This document shows positions 53,173 through 64,000 of a stretch of DNA of 64,000 bases, in pieces. This stretch comes from Ophiodon elongatus. Lineage: Eukaryota; Chordata; Actinopteri; Perciformes; Hexagrammidae. The stretch spans positions 2,338,734 to 2,402,733 of the forward strand of contig JACSYO010002173.1 of NCBI GenBank assembly GCA_016806645.1. Reading direction: 5' to 3'. The translations under genes and the position numbers were made by a program. The notes below the pieces were generated by a model that made no database searches, had not been told where the DNA came from, and was given only the letters and a program-made list of their open reading frames with translations. The stretch's first letter is position 1, and each line of letters starts with the position of its first letter.

Positions 53173-55630
53173 TGCGTGCGTGTGTGTGTTTGTTTGTTTA
53201 AGAGGAGCAGGGTAAAGGGGTGGTCGATGGTTGCTATTTATTGGATCTGTCCTTTTGTCCTACCTCTATCACACTGTGCTATCCATCACACAGTCAAGAG
53301 TATGGAATGAGTAAGAGCTGTAGGTTAACCGTCGATGCTTGTAGTAATTGTTCTCTGCAAGCCTGCCTAGTCCTGCTGGTTTAGAGGATGACTCAGGCTC
53401 TACTAGGACAGATTGGTCTCTTGAGTTTGATTGTAAAGAAAGAGAGTTTATCTCTATGCTGTGTGAGTCCTTCATGGGGAGGTCACAACACTAGATGTAG
53501 CTCAGTTATGAACTGATGGTTCAACAAAGATTACATTCATAAGCTCTGTTGTCTCTTGATTGTTTTAGTATTGAATGGGTAGATGGTGGGATAGGAATCT
53601 CAATTTACACAAGCTAACAATGGTACACAGTCTGGGAGAGAGTATTGCGATAAAATCCTATGTAAATACATCTGACTGTGTTCTTTTCCTCCCATTATTT
53701 GTATTTCCATTTGTCCTGTAGCATGCCTATAGCAACCCACTTGACTAGTTTCCCCAGCTGGCCCTGGTTCTGCAGTGCTGATGAGTTAAGGGCCAAGACT
53801 TAGTCACACAAAGCAGGAACTGGATCTGACGGGAAGTAGGTCATCAGAGTTCGTCATTCTTCTGTTACCCAGTCTGATAATTGTGTCAGGGTTTACCTAT
53901 TACATGCTTTGAGTGTCTAGCTTGGAGGCAGACGCCTGGTGTTTTCAGAGGGCTAGGGGTGGCAGGAAGGAGCACGAGCAGGCTCATTACGAAAATACAG
54001 TGAAAAATATAGGGGTGCCATGGCAACTGACTTACAGTGATCAGAAGGAGTACTGGGGGCAGGAGGTTTGTTGGGTTTTGCTGAAACAGGTGTGTGTGCG
54101 TGTGTCTGTGTGCGAGGATAACTTTGATACACACAGTTGTGTAGAGACAATCTCAGTACTGTACACTCCCATCTCTAGTCAGGTCTGTTTGGTTAAAGCA
54201 TCTCACTCTCTGACATGTACAGAGTATTTGCCACAGAGTGTGCTGGTCAGTGAGCTAGAGCCTCCTGTTCTGTTCTGTTTTTACGCCAATAGCATCAAGT
54301 ATTCGAATCTAAAGCCTTAATCAGTGCTTGGAATATTCAGTTTTAGCTACCTTTGTTCAATTAAGTATGATGTCATATCGCTACTCCTGTTAATTGCTTA
54401 TTTGACTGTTCTGTTCACTATGGACACATTAACTACCCCTTACCCAAATGCTAACATGTATATACATCAGGCCTCCATCACGCCCCCCCCATGCGAGATT
54501 GTGGACCTGCATAATCAGTGTTGATACTATTAAATATACTGTTAAAGAGCCACAACAGCTGTAGCTCCAGCACCATGCAAGTACACACATAAAAGCCTGT
54601 TACAGCCAACAGCTGGCACACAACCTCACATACCAGTATCCTTGCACTGTAGGAGCCACCGGTATATTAGCTGAAGGGAAAAGGAACAAATAAATTTCGA
54701 ACAAAAGGAATCTTATATTGAAGAAAAGTTGGCGATAGCTGGCTCATATCTCCAATGAAATTGTATATAATTAATTGATCTCCGTTCTGACAAATTTTTA
54801 ATGGTTTCTATCACATTTTAGTGGTTGTTGAAGGTTTGAGTTTTTACTGTAGTGGACAACACTGTGTACTTGTCTTTGTCATGAAATCTCACTAAGAATG
54901 TGTGGTATAAAACATAAAGATTGTGTCTCAATCTATTTTGTTCCTAAATGTTACGCATTAGGGCAGTCTGTTCAATGTTGTAGGTGGTGTGGATTACAAT
55001 GTTTGTAGAGATGTTTCTTTTCTTCCCTATTCTTTACTTTTAAAGTAACATGAATATGTAGAGGATCTGAAGATATTATTAGCTCTCTGCTTAGCAGTGA
55101 TGAAGTTGCCAAGCAGAAAAATCATTTTTCCATCTAGGTTGCTTCATGGGGAAAAAATGCAAAACTCCAGATTCCTCCCCATGTTCATGTTGGGTAGTTG
55201 TTTTATTTTCCAGGACAATGTTCCATTGAATAAAGGTCCTTGTTTTGCTCTTTGCTGTAGAGAAGTCAGTGCCTTCCCCCGCCTGCGGCTGGGCTTTTAT
55301 TGGAGAAGTGACTTTGATGTCTATGCAAGCTCTTTTCTACCAGCTTACCAGCCTGCATCAAATAGTCCTTTGAAATCTCATGTAGCTCGTTTTGTGTAAA
55401 TAGTGTTATTTAGCACCTTTTGGAATTGAACCATCTGAAATGTGTGATTGCTTGTGTTGAATTATAACAGGTACTTTGTACTTGTATGGTATCATAGAAA
55501 ACATGTTTGTAGATTGATATTAAGTTGCATTTAGTTTCACTGAATCTATTTTTCTACTGTCGCCTCAAAAGGTGCATAACAGTGGTCAACTTGGGCATCC
55601 TCAAAATAAACTGGTTTGATATTATGGAAT
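53048..55630 (+). other. btbd7: BTBD7 3' UTR with probable polyadenylation signal
   Basis: About 2.6 kb after the BTBD7 stop with no coding exon that I can see. A GT repeat lies at 53,133-53,198. An AATAAA at 55,605-55,610 is followed about 35-50 bases later by a GT-rich stretch (GTTCGGTTGTTTTGTG), a normal polyadenylation arrangement. The UTR end near 55,630 is inferred. Confidence 0.6.
53133..53198. repeat. (GT)n microsatellite in BTBD7 3' UTR
   Basis: GT repeat with TTTGTGCGTGCG interruptions and a TTTG tail, about 90 bases after the BTBD7 stop, hence probably transcribed in the mature mRNA. Confidence 0.9.
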
Positions 55631-55677
55631 TAATTTGATCTCAGTTCGGTTGTTTTGTGCACTAGAAACGTGATAAC

Positions 55678-56144
55678 TTTATTTGGAACATGAATCCATA
55701 TAAAACTGATATTTGTTCACATCACAAGTTTGTCTTAACTGGTCGCCACCAAACAATTTAAACACACTGGTATTTAACTCGGTCATAATAACAAACTGGA
55801 CGTGTTCATGTGATGTACATAACATTGTAGCAATGTAACAATTGAATCTATTCAAAGCATACCGTGCTGAAATGTTTCAAGTAACATTCATTTGGAGCTT
55901 TAGCATTAAGGCATTATTATACATCAATAAAAACAATCGGACAAGAAACTCTTACCAACAATCTCACTCCTTCACTTGAAAAAGAACAATTCACAACAGC
56001 AAGTCAGTACACTTTGCACTTTAGGATCACATTGGTTGCAGCAAGAAGCCCCTTTATTCAACAAAGAGAGGTTAATCTTCTCAGTCACACATTCATTCAA
56101 AGCACCATATAAACCAGGCGTATGATAGCAGCATGGCCTCCTTG
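55678..56144 (-). other. ubr7: UBR7 3' UTR with two candidate polyadenylation signals
   Basis: Minus-strand AATAAA motifs occur at 56,058-56,053 (about 90 bases after the UBR7 stop) and at 55,683-55,678. Either could end the transcript. The distal one would place the UBR7 3' end within about 30 bases of the inferred BTBD7 end. Confidence 0.45.
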
Positions 56145-59100
56145 TTACTGGTATCCTGCATTGGTCCGCCGTCTCTTTCTGGCCCGCAGCTCCTCAAAGA
56201 ACTGGTGTACAGCTTCAACTGTGACCGTCTGATAGAGAAAGGGGGGGAATGGTTTGAGATTAAGAAGAAGAAGAAGAAGAAAGTGATTGAATAAAAAAGA
56301 AAAAACATTTGCACACTTTCCCGTGGGTGAAAAATGAAATACTAATGGGTCAAAACCGCTCAGGTTATATTTGCACTTGGACATCCTTTTCTTACCTTTC
56401 CTTCAGCAACACAATGGTCTAAAAACGCAGTCATCGAAGTCGTCAGCTCGTTGAAACCTGAGGGAGGAACACATGATTAGTCTCGACCAATCGCCTCGTC
56501 CGTAAAATTTCACTTTGCATGATTACATCCTTGGAGGGAGACTGACCCCACATCTTCCCCGCGCTCACCGTAAATGACCTCCAGCTGCTGTACCCGGTCC
56601 ATCGAGCTCGTCAGTGCCATCAACGGGTGCTGCCCAAACGGCTCATCCAAGCCTTTGTTCTCGTAGGCCAGAATGGTGTCGGACTGATCCATAAGGAACT
56701 GCACCTCGGCAGCCACATAGAGCTTCTGTGCAACAACGCAGCACACAGAGAGACGCTTAAGTACTTCATAGACTCCATTACATGGACCAGGATCACATGT
56801 AGAGTCTACACCTGCAAAGTGGCTTTCTTGTGCCCTTTTGTTAAAACCCACATTATAATCTGAGAGCTGGTATTTGCGGCCTACCTTGCAGCTCAGGCAG
56901 GTGCAGAGCTCGGCGCGCCAGCTGTAAGGCCAGAACACCGCGCCCTGTCTCCGCCTCTCCAGCCCCTTGGCTTGCAGCTCCTTCAGCCTGCAGACAACAG
57001 TTTTGGTCATGGCCTTTGCAGGGCTGCCTGACATTTCCTCGTGGGTCCGTTTGCAAGGAGAACTCCTGTCTGCCACTTCCTAAGATACAAATAACAGGAC
57101 GGGGTGAGTTACCGTGTTACTGGCAGGAGGAGCGAATTAAATCACCTGGGCTTTGTAAAACATCTCAGCTCACAGCACTGCGGACTCATCCGGAGAAGTC
57201 TCAAGGCGACTGACACGACGAGATGATTGGGTGATGAAAATCACCAGTTTACAGTAAGCTGCCCTGTGAAGCCTGGCCAAAGCAGTCTACTGTGCAGGGG
57301 AAGCATTGCCTCATGGGTCATTTCTCCCCTAATTACCCAGAGGAGGGGAAAGCACGATAACAGGAGCTGGAGCCTGCTCTATAATCTGCTCATTACCCTC
57401 CAGCCCCATCTTGTGGCAACTAAAAACACCAGCTGCCACCGAGGGAATGTGCATCGTGAGCACCTAAATACTGTACATGAGGGCCCTTTTCTGATCAAAT
57501 CCCTGCAGAACACAGTGGAGTTCCACATGAAGTCACACACGGCTGTAGAGGGCTTCCATTACGGAGGAGGGTATACATAAACAGGTAAACAGTCAGAAGC
57601 ACCATACTACCATAAGTAGGAACCATCTGTCCACATTGATACAGATACACACATTGCTCACGCTCAAGTTTTTACCTTTAAATGCAAACCAATGAGTATG
57701 TCCTACTTTTTTTAATTAATTTGTGCATATACAATATAGGTCCAAGACAAGTTTGAAAGTCATAATCTCAACGATTTTCATTTCATTAAATGTCTGTTAA
57801 GTCCCTATCGCCGAATGAGGTAAACACCATGGTGAAGGAGCATTTGGCCCACTGATGAAAAGCCTTGTATTTGCAATATTAAAAACTGGGTTTCTGTGGC
57901 GATATTTCCCAGGAAAAAGTGGGGCCCTCTGGGAAGAGAGATACAAAAACACACCTGCTGTAACCGCTTATCGCTACAGAGAATGAAATGGAGATCAAGT
58001 TAGTAACTTTCATGAATTTGGGGAAATGGGATGTTTTCTTAAAATTCTAACCATTTAGGGGTTTTTTTCTCAATCTACCATGAGCACAGTTGAAGGAAAA
58101 TACAACCAAAACCATGAATGAAAAAGTAACAATAGAAGACCTAAATTTATGTTTCTCCCATTTGCCTTCAAATTTGGTTTTTGTGAAGGGCTTTTGAAGG
58201 ATGCTGCGTTCATGTCATATAGGAGCTTTGATAATTACAAGTTTCCATTGAAACTGAGAAAGCTCATATTTCACCTTGGCACTTAATAATGTGGAAATGA
58301 CAGAAAACCAAACAAACGCCTCACATCAGCCAACGACGGTCGTTAAATGTAATGAAATCCGATTTTCTGGATATAGCGTTATATTGTCAATGCATCAAAT
58401 CTCTGATCTCTGATCATGAAACCGTTTTAAGTTGTCACATGACCAGAACTTTTGCATGTGGTTAACATGGAAATCTTCCCCAAATGAATTGGTTTGATTT
58501 CAGGTTCAGCACCAGAACAGATTAGGTGCTAGTCAGTCGTCTTGTTCACTTTAACTCCCTTCTTTCGGTTTTGGCTCTTCATATGACAAACCCTCAATGC
58601 AAATATAGAAACAGAGGCAGACTGTCTCCTGAACACGGGTTCTCACCTCCTGCTTTGTGTGCTCAGCACTGGTGGACGGTTCCTCATCCCCACTTTGACC
58701 GGGCTCAGAGGCTTCTTCCTTTCCTGCTCCGTCCTCGACTACTTCCTTCTCTTCCTCCTCTCCTTCCTCTTCCTCCGCTTCCTCCGCTTCTTCCTCTTCC
58801 TCCTCCTCCCCCTCCTCTTCCCCCTCCTCAGGATGACTGACGCTGATCACAGGGGATGCTTAAAAGGGAAAGACAAATGCAAAAATTGTTCTCTGGATTT
58901 CACTGTTAAATGTTTGCAAAGTCACATGGGTTTGTATTTGCTTCTGCTGGCACGCAGCTCAAGATGATTAATTACCTGCAAAGTGAGCAGCATACGTCCA
59001 CAGGACAGGGGCCTTGTTCATGCAGGCCTCACATGTCATCTCTTGCAGCTCCTCGGGGTCCATGGCAGTGCAGCCCAGGTGCTGTCAACGACAAACAAAT

Positions 59101-60256
59101 TGACTACGTAATGAACACAAATTTTAATAAAAGAAGTTCTCACAAATGTGATTTCAATGACATGACTTTTGCTTACCCTGCTATGAAACCAATCCTCACA
59201 GATGACACACTGAATCATCTCATCGTTGACCTATTGGGTAATTAACAACGGTGTTTTGTGTAGTCACAATGACAGATGATGTAAACAGTAGATTTGATCA
59301 ATTTAATCTGAAATACAGGAGAGCTCAGAGATATAAAAGGTATACCTGATCGTCTGTGTCTGGGTACGGCCGGTCACACGTGCAGTAGCAGCCATTGAAG
59401 TTGTGATTGTAGTGATTTCTAACGTTGTCCTCATCTTTGTCCTGTGAATACACAAGATGGAATAACTTCAGCAGTACGAACATAAAGCACGATTCAGTTA
59501 GAAATCATTTTAAAACCAGAGGACTCACAGGAATCAGCTCGCACAGGAATTCCCCAAACTTGCTATTTCCACAGTCGCAGCGAAAATTTCTGCATCAAAA
59601 AATGAGGTTAGTTATGAAAAGGATAAGGCAAACTGTGGAGCAGAATTTGTATGGTCAGTTCAAATCACAAAAAAAAGCCTCAACCAAAATACCTTTTGGT
59701 GTACAGTTCAAAGATATCATGTCCATCGTGGCATTTATTGGCACAGGCCAGACAAACCCCAGCAGGCTCTGCAGCATTTGGAGTGCAGGTGTTGCAGGCA
59801 AACACAGCCTGTCTCTTCGCATAGCCCTGTAACAATAACACAGGAGGTAGAAATATACAGCATTATACATCGTATTGATGACATACCCCCTCTAATAAGG
59901 ACTGCAGTAGTTATTTCATAGTGTCTCATTAGAAATACTGCAGTGATACCAAGCAAAAATAACTATCATTTCGTAGTTTCACTATTGAACGTCCCTCAGA
60001 AGCTACAAAGAGATGACTTGTGCCTCACACAGTCGCACTGAACACACAACACCGCGTACAGAGCTGCAGCACGAGCGACGAGGCGGAAGGCGGATCGAGG
60101 CGATGGCTGCAGGGATGCGGCGCGGGGAGCCTTTCTTACCCGAGAATAAGAGCAGTTTTCTGGGTCGCTTCCAGCCAGCACACACAGAGCCTTCTCGAGC
60201 TCTTCCTCGTTGGCCAGAATATCGTCCGTGTCCGAGTCGTCTTTGTTTGCGGCCAT
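56145..60256 (-). CDS. ubr7: UBR7, UBR-box/PHD-type E3 ubiquitin ligase homologue (11 exons, 425 aa)
   Basis: UBR7 is a putative N-recognin and nuclear E3 ligase; mammalian UBR7 has been linked to histone H2B ubiquitination and histone chaperoning. Coding exons in transcript order: 60,140-60,256; 59,693-59,826; 59,529-59,589; 59,346-59,441; 59,177-59,230; 58,976-59,081; 58,647-58,858; 56,885-57,079; 56,569-56,725; 56,396-56,457; 56,145-56,228. Together they are 1,278 bases including TAA, 425 residues, the same length I recall for human UBR7. The UBR box (about 44-104) has C50, C53, C64, C67, C71, H72, H75, C88 and C90. The PHD finger (about 122-178) has C124, C126, C144, C147, H152, H155, C171 and C174. 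A Glu-rich linker (about 200-232) follows, then the conserved ELCTCLSCK and ILAYENKG blocks and a basic tail (RARKRRR). The ATG at 60,256 is chosen over an in-frame ATG 27 bases upstream because MAANKDD fits the family better; both are possible. Confidence 0.95.
57080..58646 (-). other. ubr7: UBR7 intron between exons 7 and 8
   Basis: 1.57 kb, the longest UBR7 intron. No coding exon seen; frames 58,647-58,858 and 56,885-57,079 join directly in phase 0 (E|EVADRSS). Confidence 0.75.
58647..58858 (-). CDS. ubr7: UBR7 exon 7, glutamate-rich linker
   Basis: A 212-base exon whose transcript is almost pure GAG/GAA over 58,736-58,832. It encodes a run of mostly Glu with some Gly and Ala, then GKEEASEPGQSGDEEPSTSA. 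The acceptor CCCTTTTAAG and donor GTGAGA are clear. Mammalian UBR7 has an acidic but much less repetitive linker here, so the run has probably expanded and may vary in length between individuals. Confidence 0.9.
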
Positions 60257-60400
60257 CCTGGTAAAAGAGGGCGCGGAGAACACAAAGACACGCTGAGCTG
60301 CAGCACAATGTTGACAAACGACTGTTCCGGGCGGGAGTCAGGGGATAGTTTGGGCCGAGACCACGTGGAGGAAGTGACGCAAGACGGCGTTACTGAGTAA
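60257..60400 (-). promoter_or_regulatory. ubr7: UBR7 promoter region with E-box and ETS/CRE-like sites
   Basis: GC- and CpG-rich sequence directly upstream of the UBR7 ATG. It contains a palindromic CACGTG E-box at 60,362-60,367 and, just beyond it, GGAAGTGACG at 60,370-60,379, which combines an ETS core with a CRE half-site. Such TATA-less arrangements are common at housekeeping genes. Transcription start not determined. Confidence 0.5.
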
Positions 60401-61969
60401 CAATAAACAATCTTTATTAAATGTTTTGCAGTTCAATCAATAGCGTTCGTGGTTTTAGTTCAAGCAAGAGGTATTATCAATAATTCAAGGGTAGGCTTAA
60501 TACGAGGATTGCATTTAATTGTCTTAAATAATGTGTTAAATAATGTGTCTGTCTTATAACAGACACAAACTGCAGGTGGAATGGTGGGATTATATACAGT
60601 CTGTGGGTAGGATGCAGCTAACACTCGGTTTATTATCACAATAGAAACAAATTATACGAACTAGACATTTAAGAAATATACAGTTTGAAGGTTAATTACA
60701 GTGAATATTTACAATAAGGGAAATGTTTTTGAGGTAAAATGAACTAAACCGAGCAAACGCAACGTACGAACATCACTGAAAATAAGGAAAGTCAGTTGGA
60801 TTTGGTCCCAAATAAAGAGGCATCTAAAGGTCTGAAGTGTTACGATATTACATACCTGTCCTGGTGGTAGACTGAAGTCAGGAGAGGGATTGGAAATCAG
60901 TTGTGTGAACAGCGTTTCTCACGTTGTGTACATTTAAAATATTTTGTTTTCATTTCGTTTTCAAGAAGTGATGTTTATTTTTTTTAACGTGTTCGGTATC
61001 TTCGAATTCTTTTGATCCATTGAACCAATACGTGTGCGTGCGTGCGTGCGTGCGTATGTGCGTGTGTGTGTGTGTGTGTGTGTGCGTGCGTGTGTGTATG
61101 CGTGCGTGAAAAAAGTCTTAAGAAAATTAAATAGCTGGATATTGCAGAGGGTTTCCAATAGATGGCGCCACTGTGATATGTTTCTCTGTTTGGGCCTAAA
61201 ATATGCGTTTATTTCTGGTTATTACAAGCTACAGCATGCCCACAAATAGAAGGTCAGTTCATTGTGCTCACTGAAGTTGGTTTGTCTACAAATTCACAAA
61301 CCACTCATCCACTCCGTTTTGCTTTAAACTTTCCTAATTGCTCCTGTGTGTAGTGTTGGTTGGGTTGACAGATAGGGAAGCTGCGCTCACAGGAACACGC
61401 TGAACTTCTCTGACCGCATCCCGGGTGCGTTCAAAGGCTGTCGTAAATACTGAGGAACCACCTTGAACAGCCCAAAGAGATGATACATGTGAGGGGACAG
61501 AGCGAAGACTTATAGGTCTTCAGCAAAAAGAAAAATAATCCTACTGTTATTCTGTGGGCACCTTAATCAGTATATTTTGCCCTAATGATGAATGAAACAC
61601 TTATTAAAGTAAGGACTATACATAATTATATATTATATACAATGAGCAACTGCTCAAAAGCACGCCAATTATATATTTAAATGTATAACACTCTTCGGGG
61701 TTTCATCTCGTGGTTTTGTTGACTTGTGTAGAATAGAAACTATGAGTCAATTAATCAACAAACAAAACTAATGTCCAACAATGCAATACAATGATCAGTT
61801 GTTCAACTATAACACAAAACGCTATCCAATGCAAATATTTGCTCGTCAATTTGTAAAAACTCACTGAAAATTTGATATCTCTGGATTTAGGACCTGTTAA
61901 CATAAACTAATCTCCAAATGAATCTACGAGTAAAGCACATCATCATGCGAAATCAGAAAGGGCCGTGAT
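60401..61969. other. Intergenic, UBR7 to ITPK1
   Basis: AT-rich apart from a GT/CG repeat at 61,031-61,108 and a small CpG-bearing island near 61,385-61,500. The human interval carries GON7, LYSET and MOAP1; I see no sign of any of them here. Confidence 0.55.
61031..61108. repeat. (GT)n/(CGTG)n alternating purine-pyrimidine tract
   Basis: CGTGTGCGTGCG-type units around a run of GT. It lies between the UBR7 and ITPK1 promoters. Alternating CG/TG of this length can form left-handed DNA under supercoiling. Confidence 0.9.
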
Positions 61970-62700
61970 TGAAGAATGGTATTTTCCGAGCGGCTCCTGA
62001 AGGCAGCATCGCTCCGCTGGCTCCTGGGTGTGTGCGGGCAGCAGTTCAGCCCACAGACGGAGGGAGAGCAACCAGGAACATCTCACCCTGAGTCCGGCTG
62101 CGTGTCATCTGTCACCTCGCTGGAAAACTACTCCTTCTCCACCGGGACGGACCGAGAATGGGAAACTGTCCCAGCTAGTTTGTGAAGAGGACACATTCAG
62201 GGGGGGAGCTGTGCTAAAACTGCCAGGTTGGTGAATGCTAGCTCCCCACAGCCTCTCTGGCGTAGCGCTGGTTACCTTTCAGACAGTTGCTTCATCTTTT
62301 AGCCAACGAGCCGCCACCGATAGCTAGTGTTACCTCGGTGGATATTTAGTAGTGGTGTGACTCTCCTCTGTCGGTTAACTCTGGTCAACCTTGTTAGCGA
62401 GCTAGCTTACGTTTCCTAATTGCATGCCAACGGTTAGCTTCGCAAATTGCCTCTTCCTGCTAGCTAACGTTAGCACTGGAGGTTAGCTTCAGGGGGCTCA
62501 GTGTGCGTGGTTCTCTGATGCTCAACCACGTTAACTGAGATGTTACGTGTGGAAACTAGACGATAACTGAGCGAGGCTTCTGGCTGTGTTTGAGTCGCGT
62601 AACGTGTCGCGAACCTGAGTCTTTCCTCCATCGCTCATTGTTGACTGTCGTGAGATTAACGTCACAGTGTGGTTTCCTGTTTTTTCGCCTGTCCAGGTCG
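61970..62700 (+). promoter_or_regulatory. itpk1: ITPK1 promoter, untranslated exon 1 and first intron
   Basis: CpG-richer sequence from about 61,980, with likely untranslated exon 1 up to a possible donor near 62,227 (CTGCCAG|GTTGGT). The intron then carries repeated GCTAGC/GTTAGC motifs. The acceptor before the coding exon is TTTTTTCGCCTGTCCAG, ending at 62,696. The exon 1 limits are inferred. Confidence 0.45.
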
Positions 62701-62753
62701 AGTCTTCAGCCACACCATTTACCTCCCAGAGAAGAAACAGGAGCACAGTGGAG

Positions 62754-62848
62754 ATGCAGACGTTCCTGAAAGGCCGGAGAGTCGGCTACTGGCTCAGCGA
62801 GAAGAAGATGAAGAAGCTCAATTTTCAAGCTTTTGCTGATCTGTGCAG
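62754..62848 (+). CDS. itpk1: ITPK1, inositol-tetrakisphosphate 1-kinase, first coding exon only
   Basis: ITPK1 is an ATP-grasp inositol phosphate kinase acting on Ins(1,3,4)P3 and Ins(3,4,5,6)P4 in the cytosol. The exon starts at 62,697 with a 57-base leader. The ATG at 62,754 opens MQTFLKGRRVGYWLSEKK, then MKKLNFQAFADLC and a split Arg codon at a GTATGT donor (62,849). This is nearly identical to the N-terminus of vertebrate ITPK1, and the VGYWLSEKK strand is a family signature. Everything after it is outside the window: 62,849-64,000 is intron with no further exon that I can see. Confidence 0.93.
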
Positions 62849-64000
62849 GTATGTGGCTTTGACACCAATTAAATGTATCCAGGTCAAGTGATTGTAGAGC
62901 GACGAACAGATACAGCTTCACATACATGCACACAGGGGCCTTACCTCAATGCATATCACAGTGAATTTAGAGATACACTGACAGACACTGTACCTCCTCC
63001 TAATAACTCAATGGCAAAAGGGACTCATTATTATCTGTTCTCCTCTTACAGGGAATAGCCCAGTTGCAGTTTAGCAGCACTTTCTCGGTCATCCTTATAT
63101 ACATCATCAGCAACTTCCTCGCCCATGTCTGTTGAGCATTTGAGGTTTTAATAAAGCATAGCTGATAAGGCTGCTGTGCTTCTTTTCTTTCAGCTGTAAT
63201 GTAAAGACGTTTTATACAATACAGTAAAATACATATGCATGCCCAAAGGGAAGGTTGCACTAGCACAAGTCAGTTTAGTGTATTAGATTTTGTTTGCTAT
63301 GTCTCGAGTCAGTGCCTGTTGAGACATAGTGGGAAGAGGGAATGTGTGTTGGTATGATGGTTCTTAGTTGCCTCTGGCAAATGTGTAACAGGACAAGCAG
63401 ATATAACAGGTGTTATTATTGAGTTAATTGTTCTGAAGCATGAAACTGTAAGGCATGTGCTGTTGAAAAAAAAAGCCCCAGCCTGTTGCTAACATATCTA
63501 AACCAGAATAAGTGCGCTTATTATACAGAATTAACCATCAACCATTACAGTATTTCTATTGATTGTAATTGGAGGGTTGTGCTATCACATAGACCAGTCT
63601 TTTTGTCTCTGTTTTATTTAGAGACAAATAGGGGAACTTATCTTAACAAATGCATAGTCATAATATTCATTTGTTGAAGGGTGTATTTTGACCGTAGAAA
63701 GGATTAGTTCTCCAGCCTTGAGAGGGGCAGGTATATGAGCGTTGTATGTATGTTATCTTGTCGTAGGTTTCCTTCTTCAGGCCAAGTAAATTGTTATATA
63801 AGGTTTTATAAAGTAGGGCATGGATTTTCTCAGCAGTCATGACTTCAGGAGAAGTGAATCCTCCCTCACTGATTTACATTAGCTGCTTTACAGTATACTG
63901 TATTGGGGATTGGCTCCAAGGTATGGCAGCAGCCTTATCATCTCTAATTGCAACATTGCCTAACTGCCTGTACTGTATGAAGTGCCTTGGTTATCCTGTA
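62849..64000 (+). other. itpk1: ITPK1 intron, running to the window edge
   Basis: No second ITPK1 coding exon (expected to continue after a split Arg codon with RGMEVVQLNL-like sequence) can be found before the end of the window. Confidence 0.75.

Noticed and set aside
53913..54320. Plus-strand open frame of 135 codons after BTBD7
   Set aside because: It lies in the BTBD7 3' UTR, with no splice sites, no recognisable domain and composition like the surrounding UTR.
60401..60420. Opposed AATAAA signals near the UBR7 promoter as ends of an unknown gene
   Set aside because: No coding exon on either strand leads to them in the adjacent 1.5 kb.
61385..61500. Small CpG-bearing island with coding-like frames on both strands (minus MYHLFGLFKVVPQYLRQP)
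   Set aside because: The ORF is only 33 codons, I recognise no family, there is no convincing upstream exon, and the sequence GGGTGCGTTCAAA resembles dispersed fish repeats. A protein search of both frames and RNA-seq would settle it.

Overview
This is vertebrate nuclear DNA, most likely from a teleost fish of percomorph type. Genes are broken into many short exons with GT-AG introns. Repeats that I recognise as common in fish genomes lie between them, along with long CA/TA microsatellites and no bacterial-style operons. I identified the proteins by reading the exons and comparing them with vertebrate families from memory; no database search was run.

Layout. (1) 1-30,636, minus strand: most of UNC79, the large cytosolic subunit of the NALCN sodium-leak channel complex. 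I can place 46 coding exons from the initiator ATG at 30,636 to the left edge. They join in one frame for 7,364 coding bases (2,454 codons plus 2 bases). The C-terminal exons lie outside the window. (2) 31,790-32,686, minus strand: a complete two-exon gene for a 73-residue cytochrome c oxidase subunit 8 precursor. (3) About 34,380-53,047, plus strand: BTBD7, with a GC/CpG-rich promoter region, a long 5' intron, a leader exon with two short upstream ORFs, and ten coding exons giving 1,118 residues. Its 3' UTR probably ends near 55,630. (4) 60,256-56,145, minus strand: UBR7, 11 coding exons, 425 residues, tail to tail with BTBD7. (5) About 61,970-64,000, plus strand: the start of ITPK1. Only the first coding exon (62,754-62,848) is inside the window.

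The order UNC79 - COX8 - BTBD7 - UBR7 - ITPK1, with UNC79/BTBD7 divergent, BTBD7/UBR7 convergent and UBR7/ITPK1 divergent, matches what I recall of human 14q32.12. This supports the orthology calls and suggests that the small COX8 gene corresponds by position to COX8C. The genes have unrelated jobs: channel complex, respiratory chain, epithelial remodelling, ubiquitin signalling and inositol phosphates. They look like a conserved neighbourhood rather than a functional unit.

I found no CRISPR, prophage, toxin system or clearly novel system. The best points for a second look are two frame-preserving, possibly alternative exons and a 29-base microexon in UNC79, the small COX8 gene, two uORFs before BTBD7, and the closely facing polyadenylation signals of BTBD7 and UBR7.
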